In this document: one piece after another, positions 1 to 12,220 of the stretch
Layout: the number at the start of each line of letters is the position of its first letter
Position numbering within the stretch: the stretch's first letter is position 1
NCBI RefSeq assembly: GCF_037101375.1
Contig: NZ_AP029019.1
Location: forward strand, 4,703,001-4,767,000
Direction of reading: 5' to 3'
Length of the DNA: 64,000 bases
Source: Acidovorax sp. DW039
GTDB lineage: Bacteria > Pseudomonadota > Gammaproteobacteria > Burkholderiales > Burkholderiaceae_C
Translations under genes and position numbers: made by a program
Notes under the pieces: generated by a model
Database searches by the model: none
Told to the model about the DNA's origin: nothing
What the model saw: only the letters and a program-made list of their open reading frames with translations

Positions 1-1800
<1,800 letters not shown>

Positions 1801-1810
1801 AAATGGCTTC

Positions 1811-1847
1811 TAGCGCCCGATCCATAAGCGCAAGCAGCTATCAAAAA
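1811..1847 (+). repeat. Dispersed stem-loop repeat, copy 1
   Basis: Copy of a roughly 40-bp interspersed repeat with the core AAGCGCAAGCAGCTATCAAA preceded by a short hairpin. It lies 10 bp downstream of the uvrA stop, between uvrA and the convergent esterase gene. The hairpin loop here reads in the ATCCAT orientation. Confidence 0.85.
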
Positions 1848-1866
1848 TGCAGCAATTGCACTTGAA

Positions 1867-2838
1867 TCACTGCAGGCGGCGGGCCACCTCGGCGTCCAGC
1901 GATCCCATGAAGGATTCCACAGCGCGGGTGTAGTCACTGTCCAGGCCCAGCTGGGCGTTGATTTCGCCGTGGCTCAGGTCCTGCGGCAATATCTCGGCGC
2001 GGCCGCCCTGGTTGCGCACGTGGCGGGCCATGGCGTCGGCCTGGGTGCAGGGCTGGTCTGCCCGCTCAGTGGAGCACACCATCTGCATGGGTGGCGCACC
2101 CACCGTCCATTGGTGGAAGGGCGACAGCGCCACCCAGTAAGCCGGGTCGCTGCCAAAGGCGTCGTCGTACAGCGGCATGTGCGGCGCACGCATGTAGGCG
2201 GGCACGTTCATCACGGCGCTGTCGAGCGACACAGTGCCCAGCCAGGGCCAGGCGCCTTCGCGCAGGGCCTGCGGTGCGCGGGCGTTGAGCAACGCCACCA
2301 GGTGGGCACCCGCCGAGTGGCCCATGAGGATGAAACGGTTCGGGTCACCCCCCCAGGTGCCAGCGCGCTGCTGCGCGGTCATGAGGGCGGCCTGGACATC
2401 GCGCTCCTGCACGGCCACGGGGGTGTCGGGCAGCATGCGGTAATTGATGGAGATGAGGATGAAGCCCTTGGGCACCCAGCGGTTCACCTTCTCTTGCACC
2501 ACGCGGCCCATGGCCTTGTCACCATGCCGCCAGCCACCGCCATGCACCATGAAGATGACCGGTGCGCGCACCGCGCTGGCCACCAGGCTGTTGCTGCCCG
2601 TAGAGGGGCTGGTGGGCACATACACATCCATGCGCTGCGCCGGGTCCACGCCGTAGGGCACGTCGGCAATGCGCTGCACGCCCGCAGGCAGGGCAGCCTC
2701 GGTGGCCGCAGCCTGCTTTTGGGCGATCAGGGCGCGCAGGCGGCCGCCGTTTTGTGGGGTGGTCTGGGCGTGCGCGCTGGCGGTGGCCAGCGTGAGCGCG
2801 GCGAGGGCAGTCACTGTGAAAAGTTGGCGCAGGGACAT
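1867..2838 (-). CDS. Secreted alpha/beta hydrolase (esterase/lipase family)
   Basis: Predicted exported carboxylesterase-like enzyme of 323 residues. The start at 2838 is chosen because AGGAG stands 8 bases upstream and the resulting N-terminus is a typical Sec signal (MSLRQLF, hydrophobic core, ASAHA cleavage site). An in-frame Met 19 codons further upstream is less likely. The oxyanion-hole motif HGGGW is at residues 99-103 and the nucleophile elbow GHSAG has Ser175. A late LSHGEI segment supplies the probable catalytic His. This fits the hormone-sensitive-lipase or BD-FAE-like group of alpha/beta hydrolases; the substrate cannot be deduced. It lies 53 bp downstream of the Ser/Gly-rich gene on the same strand, so the two may be co-transcribed. 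Confidence 0.85.
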   Translation of the reverse strand: MSLRQLFTVTALAALTLATASAHAQTTPQNGGRLRALIAQKQAAATEAALPAGVQRIADVPYGVDPAQRMDVYVPTSPSTGSNSLVASAVRAPVIFMVHGGGWRHGDKAMGRVVQEKVNRWVPKGFILISINYRMLPDTPVAVQERDVQAALMTAQQRAGTWGGDPNRFILMGHSAGAHLVALLNARAPQALREGAWPWLGTVSLDSAVMNVPAYMRAPHMPLYDDAFGSDPAYWVALSPFHQWTVGAPPMQMVCSTERADQPCTQADAMARHVRNQGGRAEILPQDLSHGEINAQLGLDSDYTRAVESFMGSLDAEVARRLQ

Positions 2839-2891
2839 GGCAAAGCTCCTGGGATGGGGACGGTAGGGATCGGTGGGGAAATGCGGTGACG

Positions 2892-3488
2892 TCAAGGCCG
2901 CGCAGGGCAGGCCATGGCCGTGCCGCTGGCGTCGTAACAGGTGGCGCTGCGGCTCAGGCCGCTGTCTTTGCTGTAGCTGCTTTGCGTCTGCACGCTGTTG
3001 CCGGTGGCTGCGCTGGTGGCGGTGGACGTGCGGGCCTGCGTCACAGTGCCGTCGGCATTGCGGGTAGCCCCGCCGCTGCTTTGCAGGCTGCCCTGGGCGT
3101 TCTGGGCCGACACGGTGCCGCTGTGGCTGGCACTGCCATCTGCGCTGCGCGTGGTGCTGCCCTGGCGCACGGCTACGCCCCCTTGCGCGCCCACGGCGGC
3201 ACCCCGGCTGCTCACACTCGCGTTGCCTTGCCCATCGGCCGTGGCGGTGCGGCCGCGCAGCACCGCGCCGTTGGGGCCACTGCGGGCCACGCCGGTGTGG
3301 GCCGTCGTGCTGCCATCGGCGTTGTGGTCCACGCTGTGGCGGGTGCGGGCCTGCACTTCGGCGGGGGCGGCCAGTGTCAACACGGCGCTCAGGCCCAGTG
3401 CGGCAAGCGCTGAGAACACAAACACACCGGCGGCGAGCACAGGGCGTTGGAGCAGGTCAGGGTCCGCGGGGCGGGGCAGCAAAGGCAT
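2892..3488 (-). CDS. Hypothetical Ser/Gly/Thr/Ala-rich protein with one N-terminal membrane segment
   Basis: I do not recognise a named family. The start at 3488 is chosen from AGGAG about 9 bases upstream; the open frame continues further 5' without a good site. The 198-residue product has a short cytoplasmic N-terminus, one hydrophobic segment (about residues 17-43), then a low-complexity region with imperfect motifs such as NADGS-T, RSADGSASHSG and RNADGTVTQ. Spacing of roughly 20-30 residues and the small polar composition suggest a secreted or surface beta-repeat domain. Two Cys (CYDASGTAMAC) near the C-terminus could form a disulphide. It is divergent from the OmpR-type regulator, with about 209 bp between them. 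Confidence 0.6.
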   Translation of the reverse strand: MPLLPRPADPDLLQRPVLAAGVFVFSALAALGLSAVLTLAAPAEVQARTRHSVDHNADGSTTAHTGVARSGPNGAVLRGRTATADGQGNASVSSRGAAVGAQGGVAVRQGSTTRSADGSASHSGTVSAQNAQGSLQSSGGATRNADGTVTQARTSTATSAATGNSVQTQSSYSKDSGLSRSATCYDASGTAMACPARP

Positions 3489-3697
3489 GGCAGTCAACTC
3501 CTTGAGGTATGCATCGGAATGCGGCATGGCTGTACTGTGCCCCCCAGGTGTGAGCCATTGATGGCAGAAAACGGCCGATGTATGACAAACCATGACAAAC
3601 GCCAGTGCCCCCGTCATGCCTTGTCATGGCTGCCGAGGCGCAAGCCGCGCCAACGCCTACCATTGCCACAATTCACCTTCCAACGCTGCCCCAGCCC

Positions 3698-4441
3698 ATG
3701 ACCGACACCCTGGCCAAAATCCTGGTCGCCGATGACGAGCCCGACCTGCGCGCCCTGCTGCAGCGCTACCTGAGCGACCAGGGCTACACCGTGCGCACGG
3801 TGGAGGGTGCCGGGCCGCTCGATGTGCTGCTGGCGCGTGAGCGCTTTGACGTGCTGGTGCTCGACGTGATGATGCCGGGCGAAGACGGGCTTTCGATCTG
3901 CCGGCGCCTGCGGGCGCAGGGCGAGACCATTCCCATCCTGATGCTCACTGCCCGCGGCGACCCGGTGGACCGCATCGTGGGCCTGGAGATGGGCGCGGAC
4001 GACTACCTGCCCAAGCCCTTCAACCCGCGTGAGCTGCTGGCCCGCATCCAGGCCATGGTGCGCCGCCAGCGCATGCTGGGCGCGCACACCGGGCCGCAGG
4101 GTGTGCACGAGCGAATCGCGTTTGGCGACTTTGTGCTGCTGCCCACCGAGCGGCGGCTGGAGAAGGCGGGGGCGGACATTCCCCTCACCACGGGTGAATT
4201 CGCACTGCTGCTGGCGCTGGCGCAAAACCCGCAGCGCCCGCTGGGCCGCGACCGGCTCATGGCCCTGGCCTATGGCCCCGACCACACCGCCACCGACCGC
4301 AGCATTGACGTGCAGATCATGCGACTGCGCAAGCTCATCGAGGCCGACCCGGCCCAGCCGCGCCACATCCGCACCGTGTGGGGTGTGGGCTATGTGTTTG
4401 TGCCTGACGGCGCGGCGCCCGCCAGCGAGGGCAAGCCATGA
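3698..4441 (+). CDS. OmpR/PhoB-family response regulator
   Basis: DNA-binding response regulator of 247 residues, partner of the kinase directly downstream (ATGA overlap, 4438-4441). The receiver domain has the acidic pair in VADDEPD, phospho-acceptor Asp56 in VLDVMMPG and the conserved Lys in LPKPF. The C-terminal winged helix shows the usual end motif, with VWGVGYVF near residue 230. ATG 3698 is chosen because it places the receiver domain at the N-terminus, although the frame is open further upstream and no strong ribosome site is visible. The closest type is OmpR (a RisA-like regulator in Burkholderiales); the exact target regulon cannot be read from sequence. Confidence 0.93.
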   Translation: MTDTLAKILVADDEPDLRALLQRYLSDQGYTVRTVEGAGPLDVLLARERFDVLVLDVMMPGEDGLSICRRLRAQGETIPILMLTARGDPVDRIVGLEMGADDYLPKPFNPRELLARIQAMVRRQRMLGAHTGPQGVHERIAFGDFVLLPTERRLEKAGADIPLTTGEFALLLALAQNPQRPLGRDRLMALAYGPDHTATDRSIDVQIMRLRKLIEADPAQPRHIRTVWGVGYVFVPDGAAPASEGKP

Positions 4442-5826
4442 ACGCCTCCACTCCCGCACTCGCACCCGCACCCCATTCCATTGCGCATGCTCCGCGTGGG
4501 CTGTGGCCCCGCAGCCTGCTGGGCCGCAACCTGCTGCTCATGGCCGTGCTCATCGTGCTGGGCCAGCTGGTGGCAGCGGTGCTGGTGCGGCAGATGATCT
4601 TCCAGCCCCGCGTGGTGCAGGTGGCCGATGGCGTAGCACGCAATGTGGCCGCCATCCGCGCCGGGCTGCAAGTGCTGCCACCGGCGCAGCGGCAGGCGTT
4701 TGTGCAGGCCTTCAACGACCAGGCCGCGCAGACACAGGCCCACGCACGGGCCGCCGCACCGGGCACCTGGCGTGCCGTGCTCTCGCCCATGGAGCGGCAG
4801 TTTGTGCGCGCCGTAACGCAGCGGCTGGATGAGGCACAAGGCACGCGCCCCGCCCCGTCGGCAGAGCCTGTCTGGCGGCGCGACAGCAGCGGCGTGCTGT
4901 CGCTGCGCGTGGTGCATGAAGGCACGGAATACTGGCTCAACCTGCCCAGCGTGTTCCCCACACGCGAATTCACTGGCGCCTGGCTCATGGCCACGCTGGC
5001 CAGCATGGTGCTGGCGTTGGTGGGCGCGTGGTGGCTGCAGCGCCACCTCAACCAGCCGCTGCAGCGCGTGGTGCAGGCCGCGCAGCGCCTGGCCCGGGGC
5101 CAGCCGCCCGAGCCCCTGCCCGAGGACGGCCCTACCGAGATCGCCACCGTGGCCCGCAGCTTCAACCACATGGCCCACAGCCTGGCCCAGGCCGACCAGG
5201 AGCGGGCGCTGATGCTCGCTGGCGTATCGCACGACCTGCGCACGCCCCTGACCAAGCTGCGCCTCGCGGTGGAAATTGCCGGGCCGCAGATCGAGCCAGA
5301 CCTGTCCACACGCATGGTGCGCAGCATGGACGAGATGGACGCCATCCTCGGCCAGTTCTTGCACTTTGCCCGCATGCAAGAGGCCGAGCCCCCGCAGCCC
5401 GCCGCGCTGGACGACCTGGCCCACGCAATAGCCCAAGCGCAGGCCGACCATGGCCGCAGCGTGGCGCTGGAGCTGGGCGCGCCGCCCTCCACACCCGTGC
5501 AGGCCCAAGCCCTGCGCCGCGCGGTGGACAACTTGGTAGAGAACGCTTGGCGCCACGGTGCGGCACCCGTGGTGCTGCGCACGGGCCAAGGGGCAGATGG
5601 GGTGTGGATCGAAGTGCAAGACCACGGCCCCGGCGTGCCCGCCACCGAGCTGGAACGCATACGCCAGCCCTTTGCCCGCGGCGAGGCCGCCCGCAGTGGC
5701 CGCCCCGGCGCGGGGTTGGGCCTGGCGATCGCCGACCGCGTGGCGCGTGCCCACGGGGGACGCCTGGAGCTGCACAGCGCACCGGGCCAGGGCCTGCGGG
5801 CCAAGCTGGTGCTGCCTGCACATTGA
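4438..5826 (+). CDS. EnvZ-like sensor histidine kinase
   Basis: Inner-membrane sensor kinase of 462 residues pairing with the preceding OmpR-type regulator. Order of parts: cytoplasmic N-terminus, TM1 (about 29-52), a periplasmic region of about 130 residues, TM2 (about 182-200), HAMP-like linker, dimerisation/phosphotransfer helix with His265 in SHDLRTPLTKLRLA (the EnvZ-type H-box), and an ATPase domain with NLVENA (N box), DHGPGVP (G1) and GAGLGLAIA (G2). The start overlaps the regulator stop as ATGA, so translation is coupled. Stimulus unknown; EnvZ family members respond to osmotic or acid stress. Confidence 0.92.
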   Translation: MNASTPALAPAPHSIAHAPRGLWPRSLLGRNLLLMAVLIVLGQLVAAVLVRQMIFQPRVVQVADGVARNVAAIRAGLQVLPPAQRQAFVQAFNDQAAQTQAHARAAAPGTWRAVLSPMERQFVRAVTQRLDEAQGTRPAPSAEPVWRRDSSGVLSLRVVHEGTEYWLNLPSVFPTREFTGAWLMATLASMVLALVGAWWLQRHLNQPLQRVVQAAQRLARGQPPEPLPEDGPTEIATVARSFNHMAHSLAQADQERALMLAGVSHDLRTPLTKLRLAVEIAGPQIEPDLSTRMVRSMDEMDAILGQFLHFARMQEAEPPQPAALDDLAHAIAQAQADHGRSVALELGAPPSTPVQAQALRRAVDNLVENAWRHGAAPVVLRTGQGADGVWIEVQDHGPGVPATELERIRQPFARGEAARSGRPGAGLGLAIADRVARAHGGRLELHSAPGQGLRAKLVLPAH

Positions 5827-5850
5827 AAAGTTTGAGCCCAATTAGCCTGC

Positions 5851-5892
5851 AGCGCTCATCCATCAAGCGCAAGCAGCTATCGTATTGGTAGC
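5851..5892 (+). repeat. Dispersed stem-loop repeat, copy 2
   Basis: Same interspersed repeat (CATCAAGCGCAAGCAGCTAT) 24 bp after the kinase stop and just before the stop of the convergent acoR-like gene. The loop is in the ATCCATC orientation. Confidence 0.85.
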
Positions 5893-5896
5893 AAAT

Positions 5897-7972
5897 TCAG
5901 GCTTTTTGAGCCGCCAGCTTGCGGTACAGCGTTTGCCGGCTGATGCCCAGCGTGCGGGCGGCCTGCGACAGGTTGCCGCCTGCGGCCTGCACTGCCTGGT
6001 CGATGGCGGCGCGGGAGAGTTGCTGCAGGTTGAGGGGGACCATTGCCCCGGCACCAGCCACGGAACCCGAGACCGCTGCAGCAGCGCGGCGGGTAGGCGC
6101 GTCCGCCCGCTCAGCGCCCATGTCCACCTCTGGCGGCATGGCAGATCCGACCTGTGCGGCCTGCAGCGCCTGTAGCGCGTGTTGCAAGTCGTCTGGCAGG
6201 TGGCTCCAGGTGATGGTGTCCTCGCCCTCGGCCAGCAGGGCGCAGGCGGTGCGCAGGGCGCTGGCGTACTGGCGCAGGTTGCCGGGCCAGGCGTAGGCGG
6301 CGAGCGGGGCAATCAGTTCGGGGGCCAGTTGCGCGGGCTGGGGCAGGGCCTGCTCGGCGGCCAGGTCGGCCAGCAGGCGCTCGGTCAGGGGCAGAAAGTC
6401 GCTGCGCTCGCGCAGGGCGGGCAGGTGCACCGTCAGGCCGTTCAAGCGGTAGTACAGGTCTTGCCGAAACCGGCCCTGCTCTGCCGCCTGCATGAGCTGG
6501 CAGTGCGTGGCGCTGACCAGGGCAAAGTCCACCGGCACGGCCTGGCTGCCGCCCACGGGGGTCACGCTGCGCTCTTGCAGCACCCGCAGCAGGCGGGTTT
6601 GCAGGGCCAGGGGCATGTCGCCAATTTCGTCCAGAAACAGCGTGCCGCCATGCGCCTCGCGCAGGCGGCCGGGGCTGCCCTGTTTGCGTGCGCCGGTGAA
6701 GGCCCCGGGCACATAGCCAAACAGCTCGGCCTCGATCAGGTTCTCAGGGATGGCGGCGCAGTTGATGGCCACAAAAGGCCCAGCGTGTCGGGGGCCGCTG
6801 GCGTGCAAGGCCCGCGCAAACACTTCCTTGCCCACGCCTGATTCGCCCTGGATGAGCACCGCAATGGGCTTGCCCGCCACGCGCCGGGCCTTGTCGGCAG
6901 CGGCGCGCCAGCGGGCGTCGCCCGTGTCCAGCCGCGCCAGGGCGTCGGCAAGGGATGGTGTTGCATCGGCCACCGGCTGGGCCTGCAAACGCGCAGGGCC
7001 TGCCGGGCTGGTACCCGGCCACAGCGCAGCATCCACCTGCACCAGAGCAAACAGCAGGCTGCCGCCGCGCTCGCGCAAAGGCAGGGGCTGCTGGGGGCGG
7101 CGGCGGTGGTGTGAGAGCAGGTCGTCCAGCCGCGCATCCAGCACTTGGGCCAGCGGTGTGGCCCCCACATCGGCACTGCGCAGGCCCAGCTGGGCCAGGG
7201 CGGCGCGGTTGGCCCCCACGATCCAGCCATCGGGCGAGACGGCCAGCACGCCTTCGGCCACGCTGCCGATGCCTTCGGGGTCGCGGTGCAGGTGCAGCCG
7301 GATGTGGCGCTTGCAGGTGGCCACCAGCAGGCGGTTTTCGATCATGCGGGCGGCGGTGCTGACCAGGCCCAGCGTGTGGGCGTGTCCCGCGCGGCAGTCG
7401 CCCGAGATGTCGAGAATGCCCAGCAGCTCGCCTGTGGCCGACAGGATGGGCGAGGCGGCGCAGGTGAGAAAGCTGTTGCGTTCCAGAAAATGCTCGCCGC
7501 CGTGCACCTCGATGGCCATGCCTTCGGCCAGCGCGGTGCCGATGGCGTTGGTGCCGCGGTGGGCTTCGTGCCACGACGCGCCCCGGGTCAGCGCCACGCG
7601 CTCGGCCTTGCTCACAAACTGCGGGTCGCCCAGCGTGTGCATGAGCATGCCGTGCCGGTCGGCCAGCACCACCACGCTCTGGCTGTGGCGCACCTGCTCA
7701 AAAAGGTATTCCATGACCGGGCGGGAGTGGGCCAGCAGCTCAGGGTTGCTGGCCAGCACCTGCCGCAGGGTGCCGCTGCTGGGGTGCTCTACCGGCTGCG
7801 CCCGCCCCGTAGGGGCCAGGCCAGCGGCCATGCTGCGAGCCCAGGAGCGGGCCAGGCGCTCATCCACCAGGCCGCTGGGGCACTGGCCGGATTCGATCAG
7901 GTGCTGGCGGGCCTGTCGCAGGGCCACCGTCGGATGGGTAGGTCGCACGCGCTTGTCTCCGTGCAGGGTCAT
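5897..7972 (-). CDS. acoR: AcoR-type sigma-54-dependent transcriptional activator
   Basis: Enhancer-binding activator of 691 residues, predicted to drive the divergent aldehyde/alcohol dehydrogenase genes. Visible parts: an N-terminal GAF domain (about 70-210), a PAS-like segment (about 220-300), an AAA+ domain with Walker A GESGVGKE (near 375), the sigma-54 contact loop GAFTGA (near 422) and Walker B LFLDEIGD, then a Fis-type helix-turn-helix at the C-terminus (LSQAARTLGISRQTLYRK). ATG 7972 is chosen because the protein then begins as expected for the family; the frame is open to 8161 but without support. AcoR family members sense acetoin, aldehydes or alcohols. The intact GAFTGA and the sigma-54-like promoter at 8191 agree with this role. 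Confidence 0.85.
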   Translation of the reverse strand: MTLHGDKRVRPTHPTVALRQARQHLIESGQCPSGLVDERLARSWARSMAAGLAPTGRAQPVEHPSSGTLRQVLASNPELLAHSRPVMEYLFEQVRHSQSVVVLADRHGMLMHTLGDPQFVSKAERVALTRGASWHEAHRGTNAIGTALAEGMAIEVHGGEHFLERNSFLTCAASPILSATGELLGILDISGDCRAGHAHTLGLVSTAARMIENRLLVATCKRHIRLHLHRDPEGIGSVAEGVLAVSPDGWIVGANRAALAQLGLRSADVGATPLAQVLDARLDDLLSHHRRRPQQPLPLRERGGSLLFALVQVDAALWPGTSPAGPARLQAQPVADATPSLADALARLDTGDARWRAAADKARRVAGKPIAVLIQGESGVGKEVFARALHASGPRHAGPFVAINCAAIPENLIEAELFGYVPGAFTGARKQGSPGRLREAHGGTLFLDEIGDMPLALQTRLLRVLQERSVTPVGGSQAVPVDFALVSATHCQLMQAAEQGRFRQDLYYRLNGLTVHLPALRERSDFLPLTERLLADLAAEQALPQPAQLAPELIAPLAAYAWPGNLRQYASALRTACALLAEGEDTITWSHLPDDLQHALQALQAAQVGSAMPPEVDMGAERADAPTRRAAAAVSGSVAGAGAMVPLNLQQLSRAAIDQAVQAAGGNLSQAARTLGISRQTLYRKLAAQKA

Positions 7973-8278
7973 GGTGCCCCGCTTGGCGACCAGTATGAGG
8001 GGCCGAAGGCCCCGCCGCAAGGGCGTTGGCGCAAACCCCGTGAAACCGTGCGCAGGTGTTCCATTGTGTGACAGGTGTCGCTGTACAGAACACACGGGCA
8101 GATGCCAGGCGTGACAGCGGACAGGAGATGCGCCACCCCACAACCCAATGAAATCAAGCACTTACCCATCGCAGTGGGCTGCCGCTGCGCTGGCACGGCT
8201 CTTGATTAGGGGCTGCCATCGGGTCCGCACGCTACGGCGGCGCAGGCCCGGTGCCCACAACAACGTTCGGAGACAAAC
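7973..8278. promoter_or_regulatory. Divergent control region between acoR-like gene and aldehyde dehydrogenase gene
   Basis: 306 bp without a gene. It holds the sigma-54-like promoter at 8191-8206 and, about 100-135 bp further upstream, an inverted GTGTTC (8056-8061) / GAACAC (8088-8093) pair enclosing GACA-GG-TGTC (8070-8079). This spacing suits an upstream activator site for the enhancer-binding protein. Site identity is inferred, not known. Confidence 0.5.
8191..8206 (+). promoter_or_regulatory. Sigma-54 (-24/-12) promoter candidate
   Basis: TGGCACG-N4-TTGAT closely matches the RpoN consensus TGGCACG-N4-TTGCA/T; the only departure is A for C in the -12 element. It lies 73 bp upstream of the aldehyde dehydrogenase start and faces it, opposite an AcoR-type activator carrying GAFTGA. 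Confidence 0.7.
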
Positions 8279-9802
<1,524 letters not shown>

Positions 9803-9929
9803 CGGGCATCAAGGGTTGAGGCGGCCTGGCCGCTTCACCGCGTCCTGACGGGCGTACGATTTTTGGCGAAGCGGCCCGCTGCAGGCCCTGCAGCCCAGGC
9901 CGTCGTTTGATCCATCAAGGAGGTTCACG

Positions 9930-11084
9930 ATGAGCAGTACGTTTTTCATGCCCAGTGTCAACATCATGGGTGCAGGCTGCCTGCAGGAGGCCATGGCAGC
10001 GCTGAAGGGCCACGGGTTTCGCAAGGCCCTGATCGTGACGGATGCGGTGCTTAGCAAGCTGGGCGTGGCAGCGCGCATCCAGGCCCAGTTGGCCGAGCAG
10101 CAGATTGCATCGGTGGTGTTTGATGGCACCCAGCCCAACCCCACCGTAGGCAATGTGCGCGCCGGGCTGGCGCAGCTCAAGGCCGAGCAGTGCGACTTTG
10201 TGATCTCGCTGGGTGGCGGGTCGCCCCACGACTGCGCCAAGGGCATTGCCCTGTGCGCCACCAACGGCGGCGAGATTGCCGACTACGAGGGGGTGGACCG
10301 CTCGGCCAAGCCGCAGCTGCCCCTGGTGGCCATCAACACCACCGCAGGCACGGCCAGCGAGATGACGCGTTTTTGCATCATCACCGACGAAACGCGCCAC
10401 ATCAAGATGGCCATCGTGGACCGCAACGTCACGCCCATCCTGTCCGTCAACGACCCCGAACTGATGCTGGCCAAGCCCAAGGGCCTGACCGCCGCCACCG
10501 GCATGGATGCGCTGACACACGCGGTGGAGGCGTATGTGTCCACCGCCGCCACCCCCATTACCGATGCCTGCGCGCTGAAGGCGGTGGAGCTGATTGCCCG
10601 CCACCTGCGCACCGCCGTGAACCATGGCGACGACCTGAACGCCCGCGAGCAGATGGCGTATGCGCAGTTCCTCGCAGGCATGGCGTTCAACAACGCATCG
10701 CTGGGCTACGTGCATGCCATGGCGCACCAGCTGGGCGGCTTTTATGACCTGCCCCATGGCGTGTGCAATGCGCTGCTGCTGCCGCATGTGGAGGCGTTCA
10801 ACGTGCCCACATCCGCCGCACGCCTGCGCGATGTGGCCCATGCGATGGGTGTGAACGTGGCGGGGCTGGACGCCGAGGCCGGTGCACAGGCGTGCCTGGC
10901 CGCCATCCGCCAGCTGGCGCTGGACATTGGCATTCCCAAGTGCCTGAGCGATCTGGGCGTAAAGGAATCCGACATTCCGCTGCTGGCCACCAATGCACTC
11001 AAGGATGCCTGCGGCCTGACCAACCCGCGCCGCGCCACGCAGGCCGACATTGAAGGCATCTTCCGCGGGGCCATGACGGCCTGA
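9930..11084 (+). CDS. yiaY: Iron-containing alcohol dehydrogenase, YiaY-like
   Basis: Group III metal-dependent alcohol dehydrogenase of 384 residues. It resembles E. coli YiaY along its whole length as I recall that sequence. The NAD-binding [11 protein letters not shown] is near residue 95. The metal ligands are in [10 protein letters not shown] (Asp, His) and in the two His of [21 protein letters not shown] strong AAGGAGG precedes the ATG. Following an acetaldehyde dehydrogenase, it probably interconverts an alcohol and the aldehyde handled by that enzyme. YiaY is often labelled L-threonine dehydrogenase; that activity is not supported by this context. Confidence 0.92.
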   Translation: MSSTFFMPSVNIMGAGCLQEAMAALKGHGFRKALIVTDAVLSKLGVAARIQAQLAEQQIASVVFDGTQPNPTVGNVRAGLAQLKAEQCDFVISLGGGSPHDCAKGIALCATNGGEIADYEGVDRSAKPQLPLVAINTTAGTASEMTRFCIITDETRHIKMAIVDRNVTPILSVNDPELMLAKPKGLTAATGMDALTHAVEAYVSTAATPITDACALKAVELIARHLRTAVNHGDDLNAREQMAYAQFLAGMAFNNASLGYVHAMAHQLGGFYDLPHGVCNALLLPHVEAFNVPTSAARLRDVAHAMGVNVAGLDAEAGAQACLAAIRQLALDIGIPKCLSDLGVKESDIPLLATNALKDACGLTNPRRATQADIEGIFRGAMTA

Positions 11085-11096
11085 CGCCCGAAGGCC

Positions 11097-11531
11097 ATGG
11101 ACACCGCCGTGCTCCCCCAGGGCTCCGCGCCCTTGCCACCCCCACGGGTGGTGGCTACACCTGCGGCGCTGGAGCTGGTGGCCGTGCTGAAGGCCAAGCA
11201 TGGCCCAGAGCTGATGTTTCACCAAAGCGGTGGCTGCTGCGACAACAGCGCCGCCAACTGCTACCTGCCCGGCGAGATCACCATGGGTGCGGGCGATGTG
11301 TACCTGGGCGATATCGGGGGCTGCCGTTTCTACATCGGCAAAGCCCAGTACGAAACCTGGAAGCACACGCAGCTCATCATCGATGTGATAGACGGGCACG
11401 GCGGCGGCACGTTCTCGCTGGAGGGGCCGGAGGGCAAAGCCTTCCACACGCGGTCCCGGGTATTCACTGCGACCGAGCTGGCTGCGCTGGAGCAGGCCCC
11501 CCCGCCCACAGGGGCTACTGCGCCGCCATGA
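11097..11531 (+). CDS. DUF779 family protein
   Basis: Protein of 144 residues, 12 bp after the alcohol dehydrogenase stop. DUF779 proteins are small, of unknown function, and repeatedly found beside aldehyde/alcohol dehydrogenase genes. The core has a conserved-looking cysteine cluster (HQSGGCCDNSAANC), a glycine-rich middle and a WKHTQLIIDV segment. A short proline-rich tail (APPPTGATAPP) ends the protein. The Cys cluster suggests a metal-binding or redox role, which is inference. It is probably the last gene of the sigma-54-driven set; a dispersed repeat follows 18 bp after the stop. Confidence 0.88.
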   Translation: MDTAVLPQGSAPLPPPRVVATPAALELVAVLKAKHGPELMFHQSGGCCDNSAANCYLPGEITMGAGDVYLGDIGGCRFYIGKAQYETWKHTQLIIDVIDGHGGGTFSLEGPEGKAFHTRSRVFTATELAALEQAPPPTGATAPP

Positions 11532-11549
11532 ATGACACAAATCAGCTCT

Positions 11550-11592
11550 AGCGCTTTATGGATAAGCGCAAACAGCTACTAAAAACATAGCA
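11550..11592 (+). repeat. Dispersed stem-loop repeat, copy 3
   Basis: Copy with a perfect hairpin GCGCTT-TATGGAT-AAGCGC followed by the usual AAACAGCTACTAAAAACATAGCA tail (split here: core 11550-11575, tail to 11592). It stands 18 bp after the DUF779 stop. Loop in the ATGGAT orientation. Confidence 0.85.
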
Positions 11593-11747
11593 AATGATGC
11601 CTTGCGGTGCACAGCACCGGGAAAGCGATCACTACAAAAGGTCACATTCAGGACTGCAACGGTGACACGGGGGCTGCGGCTCTCATGAATAATGGGACGA
11701 AAAATCTTTTCCAGATCTTTTCCCTTCGCTCCTGCCGGCGGCTGCCC

Positions 11748-12194
11748 ATGACCACGACTTCGACCGTTTTGCGTTTTCTGGCCGATACCTCCACGGACAA
11801 CCCCGCGGGCCGCATTGCTGCGGGCACCGTCATGAAGTGGATTGATGAGGCCGCCAGCGTGGTGGCCAGCCAGTGGGCCAAATCGCCCTGCGTGGCGGCC
11901 AGCTTTGGCAAGATGCGCTTCATGCATGGCATCAACCCCGGTGCCATGGTGGAGGTGGAAGCCCGCCTTGCCTACACCGGCACGTCGAGCATGAACATCT
12001 TCATTGAAGTGCGCAGCGGCCCCCAGCCGGGCGAGGCATTTCAGGAAGTGACGCACTGCGTGGCCGTGTTCGTCTCGCCCGACGAGACTGGCACCCCCCG
12101 CCCCGTGGACCGCTGGAGCCCCGAAACGCCGGGCGATGTGGCCCTGGCCCAGCTGGTGCGCGGGCAGGTCGAGGCAGCCCGGCTTTCGCACTGA
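11748..12194 (+). CDS. Acyl-CoA thioesterase, hotdog fold (YciA/BACH-like)
   Basis: Cytoplasmic hotdog-fold thioesterase of 148 residues that would hydrolyse acyl-CoA to the free acid. Recognised from the early segment FLADTSTDNPAGRIAAG with the following MKWIDEAA helix, typical of the YciA/acyl-CoA thioester hydrolase group. Also visible are FGKMRFMHGINPGAMVEVE and TGTSSMNIFIEV in the order of this fold. ATG 11748 is chosen because the upstream open frame overlaps the repeat region and lacks family similarity; no strong ribosome site is visible. It stands alone between the repeat and a convergent gene. Confidence 0.88.
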   Translation: MTTTSTVLRFLADTSTDNPAGRIAAGTVMKWIDEAASVVASQWAKSPCVAASFGKMRFMHGINPGAMVEVEARLAYTGTSSMNIFIEVRSGPQPGEAFQEVTHCVAVFVSPDETGTPRPVDRWSPETPGDVALAQLVRGQVEAARLSH

Positions 12195-12220
12195 GCGCTT
12201 GCCGCCCGGGCCTCCTCCAG

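Noticed and set aside
4335..5841. Two long minus-strand frames (489 and 483 codons) opposite the EnvZ-like kinase
   Set aside because: Arg/Ala- or His/Gln-rich shadows; the kinase has all motifs.
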